Below, one piece after another: positions 7,489 to 14,103 of a stretch of 14,103 nt of DNA. The stretch is from contig JAYTOY010000096.1 in assembly GCA_043747555.1 (NCBI GenBank), forward strand, positions 1 through 14,103, given 5' to 3'. The stretch is from JAYWDA01 sp043747555 (GTDB lineage Bacteria; Bdellovibrionota; Bdellovibrionia; Bdellovibrionales; Bdellovibrionaceae). Each line of letters opens with the position of its first letter. Within the stretch, counting starts at the first letter, position 1. Below the pieces are notes generated by a model. It searched no databases. It was not told where the DNA came from and was given only the letters and a program-made list of their open reading frames with translations. The translations under genes were made by a program, and so were the position numbers.

Positions 7489-8924
7489 TGCTTATGGATT
7501 GGATCAGCTCAACCACTTTAACTTATTTCATTTACTCAATTTATTATTATTTTGCCGTTAATTCGATCTACCTAATTCTTTTGTTGATTGCTATTTTTTC
7601 AATTCGAAAGCAAATGAAATCAAGGCTCTTAATTGACAGCATGAAGCACAGATTTTCAGTTTTTGCCCCAGGAATTTCGGTGTTGGCTCCGGCCTATAAT
7701 GAAGAAGCCACCATCAGTGAATCTATTAAATCTTTTCTTATGTTAGATTATCCAAACTACGAGGTCATCGTTATCAACGATGGGTCGAAGGACAGAACTC
7801 TTCAGCGCCTTAAAGAAACTTTTTTACTTGAACCTGATTCTTTTTTTTATGACGGAAGACTTTCAAAGACATTAATTTTAGGAACTTATCGATCCAAATT
7901 ACATCCGAACCTAATTGTCATTGATAAAGAAAATGGCGGGAAAGCTGACGCTTTAAATGTTGGAATTGGATTTTCACAACTTGATATTTTTTGCACAGTC
8001 GATTCTGATTCCTTGCTAGAAACTGATGCCTTGTCTCGAATTGTTGTGCCTTTTATCGAAGATCCCTTACGAACGATTGCCAGTGGCGGCACCATCCGAA
8101 TCGCTAATGGTTCGATAATCAAACATGGCCGTGTTCAAACGCCTCAACTGCCTCGAACATTTCTGCCGCTGATTCAGGTGATTGAATACACCCGTGCTTT
8201 TCTTTGTGGACGTATTGGCTGGAATGCGTTTAACGCAACCCTTGTCATCTCCGGTGCGTTTGGTCTTTTTTCAAAGCAAGCTATTCAAAAAATTGGTGGA
8301 TACCTTGAAGGTTCCGTCGGTGAAGATATGGAATTGGTCGTTCGCATTCATCGACATTATCGTGATCGCGATGAAGATTACCGAGTCGTTTTTGTGCCTG
8401 ATCCCGTGTGTTGGACCGAGGCTCCTGAAAACTTAAGCACCCTGCGCCGCCAACGAAATCGATGGCAACGCGGGCTTGCAGACACCCTTTTTAAAAATAA
8501 TGATATGCTTCTAAATCCTAGATATGGATTTCTTGGTTTATTTGCTATCCCCTACTTTTTTTTCGTTGAACTCTTAGGACCTTTGATTGAATTGCTTTCT
8601 TATGCAGCTTTGATTATCGGTAGTCTACTTGGTGTGTTAGAACGTGAAACCTTAATCCTTTATTTTGTTGCAGGAATATTTTATGGAATTTTAATGAATA
8701 TTGCCGCTCTGGTTATGAGCGAGATTTATTTTCCTAAATATCCTCAGGTGAGGCAATTTTTAAAATTGCTATCAATTAGTTTTTTAGAAGCTTTCGGTTA
8801 TCGCCAGTTAAACCTTATCTGGAGGCTTGAAGGCCTGTACGACTACTGGCGAGGGAATAAAGCCTGGGGAAAAATGCAAAGAAAAGGATTTCAAGATAAT
8901 CTACCTACATCTAAAGCGTCTTAA
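7488..8924 (+). CDS. Family 2 glycosyltransferase, processive membrane type (PgaC/BcsA-like)
   Basis: A 478-residue inner-membrane glycan synthase. The order is membrane helix (about 17-40), cytoplasmic GT-A domain (about 60-335), then three to four C-terminal helices (about 347-370, 372-410 and an amphipathic stretch near 425-440). Catalytic motifs are complete: APAYNEE (67-73), NDGSKDRT (D98), VDSDS (D172/D174, metal and sugar nucleotide), GED (278-280, base) and QRNRW (322-326), the QxxRW acceptor-channel motif of processive enzymes such as cellulose, hyaluronan and poly-N-acetylglucosamine synthases. It should polymerise a beta-linked sugar from a nucleotide sugar and thread it across the membrane; the sugar cannot be read from sequence. 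No PilZ domain is fused. No deacetylase (PgaB type) or cellulase is nearby, arguing against a standard pga or bcs locus. Confidence 0.92.
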   Translation: MLMDWISSTTLTYFIYSIYYYFAVNSIYLILLLIAIFSIRKQMKSRLLIDSMKHRFSVFAPGISVLAPAYNEEATISESIKSFLMLDYPNYEVIVINDGSKDRTLQRLKETFLLEPDSFFYDGRLSKTLILGTYRSKLHPNLIVIDKENGGKADALNVGIGFSQLDIFCTVDSDSLLETDALSRIVVPFIEDPLRTIASGGTIRIANGSIIKHGRVQTPQLPRTFLPLIQVIEYTRAFLCGRIGWNAFNATLVISGAFGLFSKQAIQKIGGYLEGSVGEDMELVVRIHRHYRDRDEDYRVVFVPDPVCWTEAPENLSTLRRQRNRWQRGLADTLFKNNDMLLNPRYGFLGLFAIPYFFFVELLGPLIELLSYAALIIGSLLGVLERETLILYFVAGIFYGILMNIAALVMSEIYFPKYPQVRQFLKLLSISFLEAFGYRQLNLIWRLEGLYDYWRGNKAWGKMQRKGFQDNLPTSKAS

Positions 8925-8973
8925 ACGACCTAATTTACTTGACGTTAAAGCTCGTCGTGATAGCTTTCGACCT

Positions 8974-9765
8974 GTGAAAAAAGAATTACTTGTAGCAGTC
9001 ATGTCTCTGTTTCTGGCGCTGCCAAGCCAAGCGCAGACAATTGTTATTTCAGACGTTGATGATACTCTTAAGATTTCCCACGTTTTAGACACCATTGCTT
9101 TGATTGAGAATTCCCTTCATCTTGAAAATCATTTTTTGGGAATGTCTCATTTATTTAATTTATTAAAGACGTCTGGTGGAATTCAGTTTTATTACGTCAG
9201 CAATGCTTTAGATTACATTCAGGGTTTACATGAAGACTTTATTCAACTTCATAAGTACCCGATGGGCCCAGTGCTGCTGCGAAAGGACTTCGGGGATGAA
9301 AATCATAAAATAAGAACAATCTCAGAAATTATCACGCAAACTCATCCCACTGATGTCATCCTCATAGGAGACAATAGCGAAAGAGACACTGAGATTTATG
9401 CTGACCTAAAAAATAAATTCCCCGGCTTAAAAATACAAATTTTTATTCATCAATTATATTCTGTAAAAGCTTTCCTAGAGGTTGGACAACCGATTCAACC
9501 AGGGCAAGTCCCTTATGTGACTTCTGTTGATTTAGCCTTTCAGCTTAAAAAGATTAATTTACTTTCTGAAAAAGATTATCTGGCTTTTATTCAGAATTTA
9601 ATTCCTGAAATTTTAAAAGAAGATAATGATTTGTACTTTGGCGAAATGGCGTTCCCAGCATGGATGGATTGTCGGGATTTTAATTCTAAAAAACTAGATG
9701 TGTCGAATTTCTTATTATCTCAATATGCTGAAAAACTTCGTGAGCGTTGCTCAACCTCATATTAG
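8974..9765 (+). CDS. Secreted App1-like HAD phosphatase
   Basis: A 263-residue protein in the family of the App1 phosphatidate phosphatase catalytic domain (DUF2183), within the HAD superfamily. HAD motifs are present: DVDDT (D27 nucleophile, D29, T31) followed by the App1-like LKIS, then YVSN (S76), K112 and LIGDNSERDTEIY (D133, D138). YPMGPVLLR and the spacing between motifs also fit App1. I choose GTG 8974 because it gives a neat signal peptide: KK, the core LLVAVMSLFLALP and a cut after SQA (20). Upstream in-frame codons only overlap the GT2 end. No good ribosome binding site is visible. Residues about 170-263 match nothing I recognise. Substrate may be phosphatidate or a phosphorylated glycan; the 49-bp gap after GT2 suggests the same transcript. 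The stop shares bases with the convergent gene's stop. Confidence 0.82.
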   Translation: MKKELLVAVMSLFLALPSQAQTIVISDVDDTLKISHVLDTIALIENSLHLENHFLGMSHLFNLLKTSGGIQFYYVSNALDYIQGLHEDFIQLHKYPMGPVLLRKDFGDENHKIRTISEIITQTHPTDVILIGDNSERDTEIYADLKNKFPGLKIQIFIHQLYSVKAFLEVGQPIQPGQVPYVTSVDLAFQLKKINLLSEKDYLAFIQNLIPEILKEDNDLYFGEMAFPAWMDCRDFNSKKLDVSNFLLSQYAEKLRERCSTSY

Positions 9766-10451
9766 CCCTTAGATGTTTTTGCAGCCCTGATCCAAAGGCG
9801 AATGGGCGTCATTTCTTTTTCTGATAAACCCATAAAATGCATTTGAATATTAAAAACGGCATCGGTTTTATCTTCCTCACATCCAACAACACGCATAAAA
9901 GGAGGCGCAATCCCTAACTCCTCAAAAAATAAGCTTTTCAAACGAATTTTCATACCTATTGGCATAGGCATCCCTGTTTGAATTTTTAATCCCACTTCAG
10001 AAATTTGAACGATTTCTGTTTTAAGATCTATCTCGGCTGTAGCCTTTAAAGATCCTACTGCAAAGGTATCTTTAATTTTCATTTTTTTATTTAATAAGGT
10101 GGTCACTTTGGAAGTGAGGATGTCAGGATCAATGGGTTTGACGATATAGTCGTCGGCTCCCGACATGACTCCTCTTTTAATGTCTTTAGCTTCTCGACGC
10201 CCAGTCAGAATTATAATTGGTAAATCTTTAGATTTGGGTTGCCCCCGAACTGTTCTGATAAAATCATATCCAGAAATTCCACCGGGCATCATTAGATCGG
10301 TAATAATAAGATCAAAATGCTCGCCGGATATTTTTTCTAAGCCGTCTAATGGATCAAGGCAAGTGACCGTGACATGATTAATTGTTGCCATCACCGAAGT
10401 AACAATTTTCAAGATGCTTTCGCTGTCGTCGACAACCAAAATTTTTGCCAT
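9762..10451 (-). CDS. Response regulator with C-terminal PilZ-like domain
   Basis: A 229-residue protein. Residues 1-120 form a receiver with D8-D9, phospho-acceptor D52 (LIITDLMMPG), T83 and K105. Residues about 130-229 look like a PilZ beta barrel: the strand pattern around VQISEVGLKIQTGMPMPIGMKIRL resembles the D-x-S-x-x-G...G region, and QMHFMGLSEKE fits the C-terminal PilZ strand and helix. The c-di-GMP-binding RxxxR and DxSxxG signatures are missing, so it probably does not bind c-di-GMP canonically and may be a protein-interaction output. It follows the HD-GYP gene by 48 bp on the same strand, so the two are likely co-transcribed and part of the same signalling branch. Start ATG 10451 has AGG about 8-10 bases upstream. 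Its TAA overlaps the stop of the App1-like gene. Confidence 0.85.
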   Translation of the reverse strand: MAKILVVDDSESILKIVTSVMATINHVTVTCLDPLDGLEKISGEHFDLIITDLMMPGGISGYDFIRTVRGQPKSKDLPIIILTGRREAKDIKRGVMSGADDYIVKPIDPDILTSKVTTLLNKKMKIKDTFAVGSLKATAEIDLKTEIVQISEVGLKIQTGMPMPIGMKIRLKSLFFEELGIAPPFMRVVGCEEDKTDAVFNIQMHFMGLSEKEMTPIRLWIRAAKTSKG

Positions 10452-10499
10452 AGAGACCTACTATCTTAACTGGGGATCGTCTTTAGATGAAATTGTAAT

Positions 10500-11852
10500 C
10501 TAAGCGACCACGGACTTAGGTGGGGCTGTCAAAATTTTCAATGCTGTGAACATGGCCTCGTCGACTTCTTCTTTATGATACATATTGATTTTAGCAATGG
10601 CTTCGCTGGCACTACAAGCTTGTGAGTTGGGCCCTTTGATCGTGTAGTTACAGAATAAGTCCGTTAAAAAGATTAATCGCGCAAAAGGGTGAATATCCGC
10701 TTTTTTAAGCCTTCGGGGATATCCGTGACCCAGGCAATCTTCATGATGCTGATAGGCGACCTGAATAATGTCTGTTGGCATAGCTCGAAGGGCTTGCAAA
10801 ATATCTTTCCCACGCATGGCGTGGGTTTCCATAATCGCTCTTTCCTTGGCTGTTAATAAGTGCCTAGGTTTATCAACGATCTCTTTTTCAATTTCTTTTT
10901 TCCCAATATCATGAAATAGGCCCGCCATACTGATCTTAAAAATATTTGCAGCCGAATCCCACTTCATTTCTTTAGCAATCATTACAGAAATAGCTGAAAC
11001 TCCAAGGGCATGGGCATACTGATAATCACTGTGTTCATTCAAACCCATTAATAGAGCTAACGAATCTTCGTCTTCAGCGACAATCGAAAGGCTTGTTTCC
11101 ACAAAATCTTTTGCTGATCGAAAAGCCTTTTCATCCAAACCGCCCACAAAGGCTTGTTCAAGAACGCTCTCACCTGTGTATTGCAAAAAAGCTTTCTTTT
11201 TTTCAGCAGAAATAGCACCAACGTCTTTCATTGATTTTGCTAGTTTTAAATTAAATCCTACTAAAGACGCATAATCTTCTTTTTTTACATATAAAAAATT
11301 AATACCTTTATTTTTATAAGTTTTAATTTGTTCGAGGTCGACATTTTCGCCCTTGTGGGCAACCTTGATATATTTTGTGGAAGACAATCGAATTGATAGG
11401 GCAAAAGAAATTTGCTTTCCCATTACAAAATCATCAATAGAGACTTTACAGTATAGGTCATCATGTGAGATCTTTTGACCCTTTTCTTCTTCTTGATTCG
11501 GTTGAAGAATCTTCTTAATCGCAGTTACGATATCAGTGTCTGTAAAAGGCTTGGGAATAAAAGAACAAGCCCCAAGCTCGAAGGCCTTCTGTGTTTCTAA
11601 AATATGGGAAAAGCCGGTCATTAAAATCACGGGAGTTTTTTTGAATTGAACGATCCACTCAAGAAGCTCAACACCATTTAAATAAGGCATTTGAATATCA
11701 GAAACAACGATATCAAATTTGCCGGCGGATAAGATATCTTTTGCCACTTTTCCATTGGGGGCTTCTGCAACCCCCCATTTTTCCTGCTCTAAAATAAGTC
11801 GAACAGCCTTTCTAAAAAATTCATCATCATCCACAAGTAGGATTGTTGCCAT
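10500..11852 (-). CDS. Response regulator with HD-GYP cyclic-di-GMP phosphodiesterase domain
   Basis: A 450-residue protein with three parts. The receiver (1-118) has D8-D9, D52 (VVSDIQMP), T79 and K101. A middle region (about 128-200, CKVSIDDFVMGK ... NFLYVKKEDY) resembles the region found before HD-GYP domains in Bdellovibrio-type proteins. The HD-GYP domain (about 260-445) has H281, H314-D315 (FHDIGKKE), H344, H369-H370-E371, GYP (377-379) and D398, so the metal ligands are there. The loop reads HHEDCLGHGYP, with Leu where HHExxDGxGYP has Asp. The family linearises c-di-GMP to pGpG or GMP, and phosphorylation of the receiver would set its activity. ATG 11852 has a strong ribosome binding site. 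It heads a minus-strand unit with the receiver/PilZ-like gene. Confidence 0.92.
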   Translation of the reverse strand: MATILLVDDDEFFRKAVRLILEQEKWGVAEAPNGKVAKDILSAGKFDIVVSDIQMPYLNGVELLEWIVQFKKTPVILMTGFSHILETQKAFELGACSFIPKPFTDTDIVTAIKKILQPNQEEEKGQKISHDDLYCKVSIDDFVMGKQISFALSIRLSSTKYIKVAHKGENVDLEQIKTYKNKGINFLYVKKEDYASLVGFNLKLAKSMKDVGAISAEKKKAFLQYTGESVLEQAFVGGLDEKAFRSAKDFVETSLSIVAEDEDSLALLMGLNEHSDYQYAHALGVSAISVMIAKEMKWDSAANIFKISMAGLFHDIGKKEIEKEIVDKPRHLLTAKERAIMETHAMRGKDILQALRAMPTDIIQVAYQHHEDCLGHGYPRRLKKADIHPFARLIFLTDLFCNYTIKGPNSQACSASEAIAKINMYHKEEVDEAMFTALKILTAPPKSVVA

Positions 11853-11857
11853 TCATT

Positions 11858-11864
11858 CTCCCTC
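11858..11864 (-). promoter_or_regulatory. Strong ribosome binding site for the HD-GYP gene
   Basis: On the minus strand GAGGGAG ends 5 bases before ATG 11852, which fixes that start. A second ATG at 11856-11854 is out of frame. Confidence 0.7.
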
Positions 11865-11959
11865 AATACACCCTACCTTATCGAACTATTGAAGCTAAAT
11901 TAGATAGTCCAAAATGAGACACTTCTAGGTACAAAAGAAAGACCAGTAATCCTATAGAC

Positions 11960-12004
11960 TTGATTGCAATAATTTTTTATCAATTTAACTTAACCTACCT
12001 TAAC
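11960..12004. other. AT-rich intergenic stretch with palindrome and repeated TTAAC
   Basis: The 172-bp gap between the dipeptidase stop and the HD-GYP start holds a perfect palindrome ATTGCAAT (11963-11970). This sits inside a looser inverted pair TTGAT (11960-11964) / ATCAA (11979-11983). Three copies of TTAAC follow (11985-11989, 11990-11994, 12000-12004), 5 and 10 bp apart. I find no clear -35/-10 pair and no GC-rich terminator hairpin. A regulator site for the HD-GYP unit is possible but unproven. Confidence 0.25.
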
Positions 12005-12024
12005 TTTGTGTGGGCCCAAGAAAA

Positions 12025-13197
12025 CTAGGGCAGATTTTCTATTAAGAATCGGAACGTATTTTCACCCATGATTCCTTGAATTTCGTGCTGACTGAATCCG
12101 TCTTGCACCAATGCGGCGGTTAATAAACCGATATGTTCAGCGTCGGTCGCTGTCGAAACAAATCCATCCCAATCAGATCCAATAGCAACGGACCGACAGC
12201 CAACAAGGTTGCAGATATGTCGAATTGATTTAACAACCCGACTCAAATTCTCCCCGCACAAAACCTCTTTCCACAATCCGATACCGATCAGGCCACCATG
12301 GGCCGCTACTTTTTTAATTTGGCTATCAGAAAGATTTCGAGGAATCGCACAGATCGCTTGAACGCCTGTATGAGAAACTATCGGAGCATGCCGAGATAAT
12401 TCTAAAACCTCATCAAAAGCTGTTGGTGAAAGGTGGGCAAGATCAATGATCATCTTTCTGCGATTCATTTCAAGAACCCATTTTTTCCCCATCGCCGTCA
12501 GACCATACTTTTCAACCCCTGACTGCGAGCCACTCCACTCATTATCGAAAAGGTGGGCTGGACCAATCATTCGAAAACCTTCTTCGAATAATTTTCCTAA
12601 AAAAGACAGGTCGCCTTCAAGGGCTTGGGTTCCCTCCATAGTTAGCCATCCCGCCACAAGCTTAGGATTTCTCTGCCAGTCCTCTCGAAACTTTATTAAA
12701 TCTTGATGATTCAGAATCAGACGCAATTCACCGTTGGATTCTGCAATGGCTTTTTTCAGTTTAGATGACTGATACAGGGCCCGCTCGCTGACATCAGTCC
12801 AAGTTTTCATCGGCCATAATTGGGATACACTAAGGGCCCTTGTTCCAAGGTCTGATTTGGAATTCTTATTCACATTCGGGAAAAGCGGCGTCTGCGTCAC
12901 CACTGAAAAGGCTTGAAGAGCAACATGACCCTTTTGCAGACGAGGCAGATCAACGTGGCCCCAAGCTGAAGTTTTTAAAAGCGGACGATCCCAAAGTAAA
13001 GTGTCCGCATGAAGGTCAGCAATAAACAAAGATTTGTGAATTTCCGGCACAAGAATATCTTCAATTGAGCTTTTTTGGAGGAAAATTGAATTAACGATGT
13101 GATCAACTGCTTTGGGCAGAATAAAAAAGAAACAGCCAATAATGGTTAAAACTATTAAGCCTAAAAAAATTAACATTTTCTTAACTTTCTGATTCAT
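12025..13197 (-). CDS. Membrane dipeptidase (peptidase family M19), N-terminally anchored
   Basis: A 390-residue zinc dipeptidase of the renal-dipeptidase type. The ligand set is visible: H63-x-D65 (DLHADTL), bridging E188 (TMEGTQAL), H255 (DLAHLS), H276 (VSHTG) and the acidic residue of IGSDWDG (342-344). PRNLSD (286-291) is also family-typical. The N-terminus has a basic KVKK then a hydrophobic core (about 8-28), so the enzyme should sit in or beyond the inner membrane. IIGC at 19-22 loosely fits a lipobox, but the segment stays hydrophobic after Cys, so a plain anchor is more likely. M19 enzymes cleave dipeptides, including D-residues, and could act on peptidoglycan-derived peptides. I start at ATG 13197, which has AGAGGG 5 bases upstream. 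The frame is open to 13353, but that extension is not membrane-compatible and overlaps the divergent PilZ gene. Confidence 0.92.
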   Translation of the reverse strand: MNQKVKKMLIFLGLIVLTIIGCFFFILPKAVDHIVNSIFLQKSSIEDILVPEIHKSLFIADLHADTLLWDRPLLKTSAWGHVDLPRLQKGHVALQAFSVVTQTPLFPNVNKNSKSDLGTRALSVSQLWPMKTWTDVSERALYQSSKLKKAIAESNGELRLILNHQDLIKFREDWQRNPKLVAGWLTMEGTQALEGDLSFLGKLFEEGFRMIGPAHLFDNEWSGSQSGVEKYGLTAMGKKWVLEMNRRKMIIDLAHLSPTAFDEVLELSRHAPIVSHTGVQAICAIPRNLSDSQIKKVAAHGGLIGIGLWKEVLCGENLSRVVKSIRHICNLVGCRSVAIGSDWDGFVSTATDAEHIGLLTAALVQDGFSQHEIQGIMGENTFRFLIENLP

Positions 13198-13202
13198 AGA
13201 TA

Positions 13203-13208
13203 CCCTCT
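13203..13208 (-). promoter_or_regulatory. Ribosome binding site deciding the dipeptidase start
   Basis: AGAGGG on the minus strand ends 5 bases before ATG 13197, favouring this start over the longer open frame that reaches 13353. Confidence 0.7.
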
Positions 13209-13259
13209 GAATCAGGCTACTCGATAGCCCTCCGAAGGTCCAGCATCGACTGACACCTG

Positions 13260-13289
13260 TTGGCAGTTCATTAGGGGGCCCCTTATAGT
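13260..13289 (+). promoter_or_regulatory. Candidate sigma70-type promoter for the PilZ gene
   Basis: TTGGCA (13260-13265) and TATAGT (13284-13289) are 18 bp apart, each with five of six consensus bases. Transcription would begin near 13296, right at the proposed GTG. So the message is either nearly leaderless or is translated from ATG 13365. A GC-rich palindrome GGGGCCCC lies in the spacer. Confidence 0.45.
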
Positions 13290-13295
13290 TAGGTT

Positions 13296-13997
13296 GTGCA
13301 AAGCCTTCCTGCTTCCATCTTTTCAAAAATAGAACCTGATCAACGCGATCCATTGCTTAAAAATATGGTGCTCCAAAAGATTATTCTTAATTGTAAATGT
13401 CTTGGTAGCGACGATCTGTATTCACTCAAACCCATAAAAATTGAAGGCGATCGATATTTAATTTGTGAAAGACAAGCCGAAGCCATTCCGGTTACAGGAA
13501 CCGAAAACGTTATTATCTGTTTCAATATAAATAGTGATAAATATTTTATCCAATCAACGATTACACCATCAGCTCAAGGTCAATCTTGGATCATCGACGG
13601 CCTTAATGACATTTTTAAACTGCAAAGACGGCAACATTATCGGGTGAATATTCCACCTGCTTATAAATCCAAAGCTGTTTTCAGAGATCCCAAAAGTGAT
13701 TCAAAAATTTGCAGTGGTATCATAAGTGATATCAGCAGCGGTGGATGCAAAGTTTTGCTAGATAAGCCCTCTTTGCTTGAAATCAATCAAACTCCCTTCA
13801 TAGATATATATATTGGACGTCGAGATGCGATCACTTTGGTTGCGGATATACGAAGTGTTCGAACGCTGACCGATCCCTTAGGCAAACAGGCTCTTGGAGT
13901 TATGTTTAAATCTGTTAGCTCACTTACAGAATCCAAAATTTTTGCAATTACCATGGAACTTCATAGGGAACTTGTAGGAAAAGTCGGAACCCCTTAA
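13296..13997 (+). CDS. YcgR-like PilZ-domain protein (c-di-GMP receptor)
   Basis: A 233-residue soluble protein with an N-terminal beta-rich region (about 25-105, like the YcgR-N or PilZN domain) and a PilZ domain (about 108-225). The c-di-GMP-binding signatures are intact: R112-x-x-x-R116 in LQRRQHYRV, and D145-I-S147-x-x-G150 in ISDISSGG. YcgR-type proteins bind c-di-GMP and act by contact, classically as a flagellar brake, though partners vary. Start GTG 13296 keeps a short helix (DPLLKNMVLQK) that commonly precedes the first strand. Yet AGG is only 2 bases upstream, and the best promoter would begin the RNA at this codon. ATG 13365 (210 residues) is the alternative. It is divergent from the dipeptidase gene. 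With the HD-GYP protein nearby it suggests a local c-di-GMP circuit. Confidence 0.88.
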   Translation: MQSLPASIFSKIEPDQRDPLLKNMVLQKIILNCKCLGSDDLYSLKPIKIEGDRYLICERQAEAIPVTGTENVIICFNINSDKYFIQSTITPSAQGQSWIIDGLNDIFKLQRRQHYRVNIPPAYKSKAVFRDPKSDSKICSGIISDISSGGCKVLLDKPSLLEINQTPFIDIYIGRRDAITLVADIRSVRTLTDPLGKQALGVMFKSVSSLTESKIFAITMELHRELVGKVGTP

Positions 13998-14040
13998 AGA
14001 GATAGAAACTCCCCCACACAAATGTGCGCAATAAAGTAGA

Positions 14041-14103
14041 ATGCACATCCCAACCATCTATAATCTCAAATCTGAATTAGTTTTTAAATTGGGGCCTCTC
14101 AAC
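14041..14103 (+). CDS. Possible start of a further gene, cut by the window edge
   Basis: ATG 14041 opens 21 codons without a stop to the window end, beginning MHIPTIYNLK. An in-frame TAA lies just upstream (14032-14034). The purine-rich AAAGTAGA before it is a weak ribosome binding site. The short IYNLK stretch faintly recalls the start of some CDP-alcohol phosphatidyltransferase proteins, but this is far too little to assign a function. The 43 bases after the PilZ stop hold a 6-bp inverted pair (14022-14027 with 14043-14048) that overlaps this ATG and lacks a U-tract. Confidence 0.35.
   Translation, partial: MHIPTIYNLKSELVFKLGPLN

Noticed and set aside
8827..8973. Earlier start of the App1-like protein inside the GT2 gene
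   Set aside because: It would bury the signal peptide behind about 50 polar residues; GTG 8974 gives a proper export signal.
13176..13197. Dipeptidase as a lipoprotein (IIGC)
   Set aside because: The segment remains strongly hydrophobic after the Cys, which fits a transmembrane anchor better than a lipobox, although it is not excluded.
13198..13353. Longer N-terminus for the dipeptidase
   Set aside because: The strong ribosome binding site at 13203-13208 and the basic/hydrophobic anchor begin at ATG 13197; the extension overlaps the divergent PilZ gene and is not signal-like.
14022..14048. Inverted pair after the PilZ gene as a rho-independent terminator
   Set aside because: Only 6 bp with a 15-base loop and no following T-run.

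Overview
The window looks like a chromosomal segment of a Gram-negative, moderately AT-rich bacterium. It has a beta-barrel outer-membrane protein with a C-terminal Phe, several signal peptides, and a dense set of response-regulator, PilZ and HD-GYP (cyclic-di-GMP) proteins. The middle region of the HD-GYP protein and the overall style recall Bdellovibrio and relatives (Bdellovibrionota). That assignment is an inference from memory, not a search result. I see no insertion sequences, integrases, CRISPR arrays or rRNA.

Left end (1-2060): a complete tRNA-Leu(CAG) is followed by a metallophosphoesterase gene that looks dead. It has an in-frame TGA, and Asn replaces the first metal-binding Asp. 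Convergent to it, overlapping by 8 bp, is a polytopic membrane protein of an uncharacterised His/Asp-rich family. Its upstream region holds a plausible promoter and a dyad that could be an operator.

Centre (2085-9765): seven same-strand genes form a probable exopolysaccharide or surface-glycan locus. In order they encode a membrane-anchored TPR protein, a membrane-bound sulfatase-fold protein with Thr where sulfatases have Cys, a YaiO-family outer-membrane barrel, a stand-alone receiver domain, a membrane-anchored HEAT-repeat protein, a processive-type GT2 glycosyltransferase, and a secreted App1-type HAD phosphatase. Most junctions are overlaps or gaps of a few bases. My working model is that GT2 polymerises and exports a glycan across the inner membrane, with the receiver and HEAT proteins as a possible post-translational switch. 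The sulfatase-fold protein would decorate the glycan with a phospho-group in the periplasm, TPR plus YaiO would handle periplasmic transit and export, and the App1-like enzyme would remove phosphate in the periplasm.

Right part (9762-14103): on the minus strand is a two-gene unit of a receiver/HD-GYP protein followed by a receiver/PilZ-like protein, convergent with the glycan operon and sharing stop-codon bases with it. Next is a membrane-anchored M19 dipeptidase (minus), divergent from a YcgR-like PilZ protein (plus) with a good sigma70-type promoter. The last 63 bases may be the start of another gene. The c-di-GMP genes beside a glycan synthase locus suggest, but do not prove, second-messenger control of the polymer.
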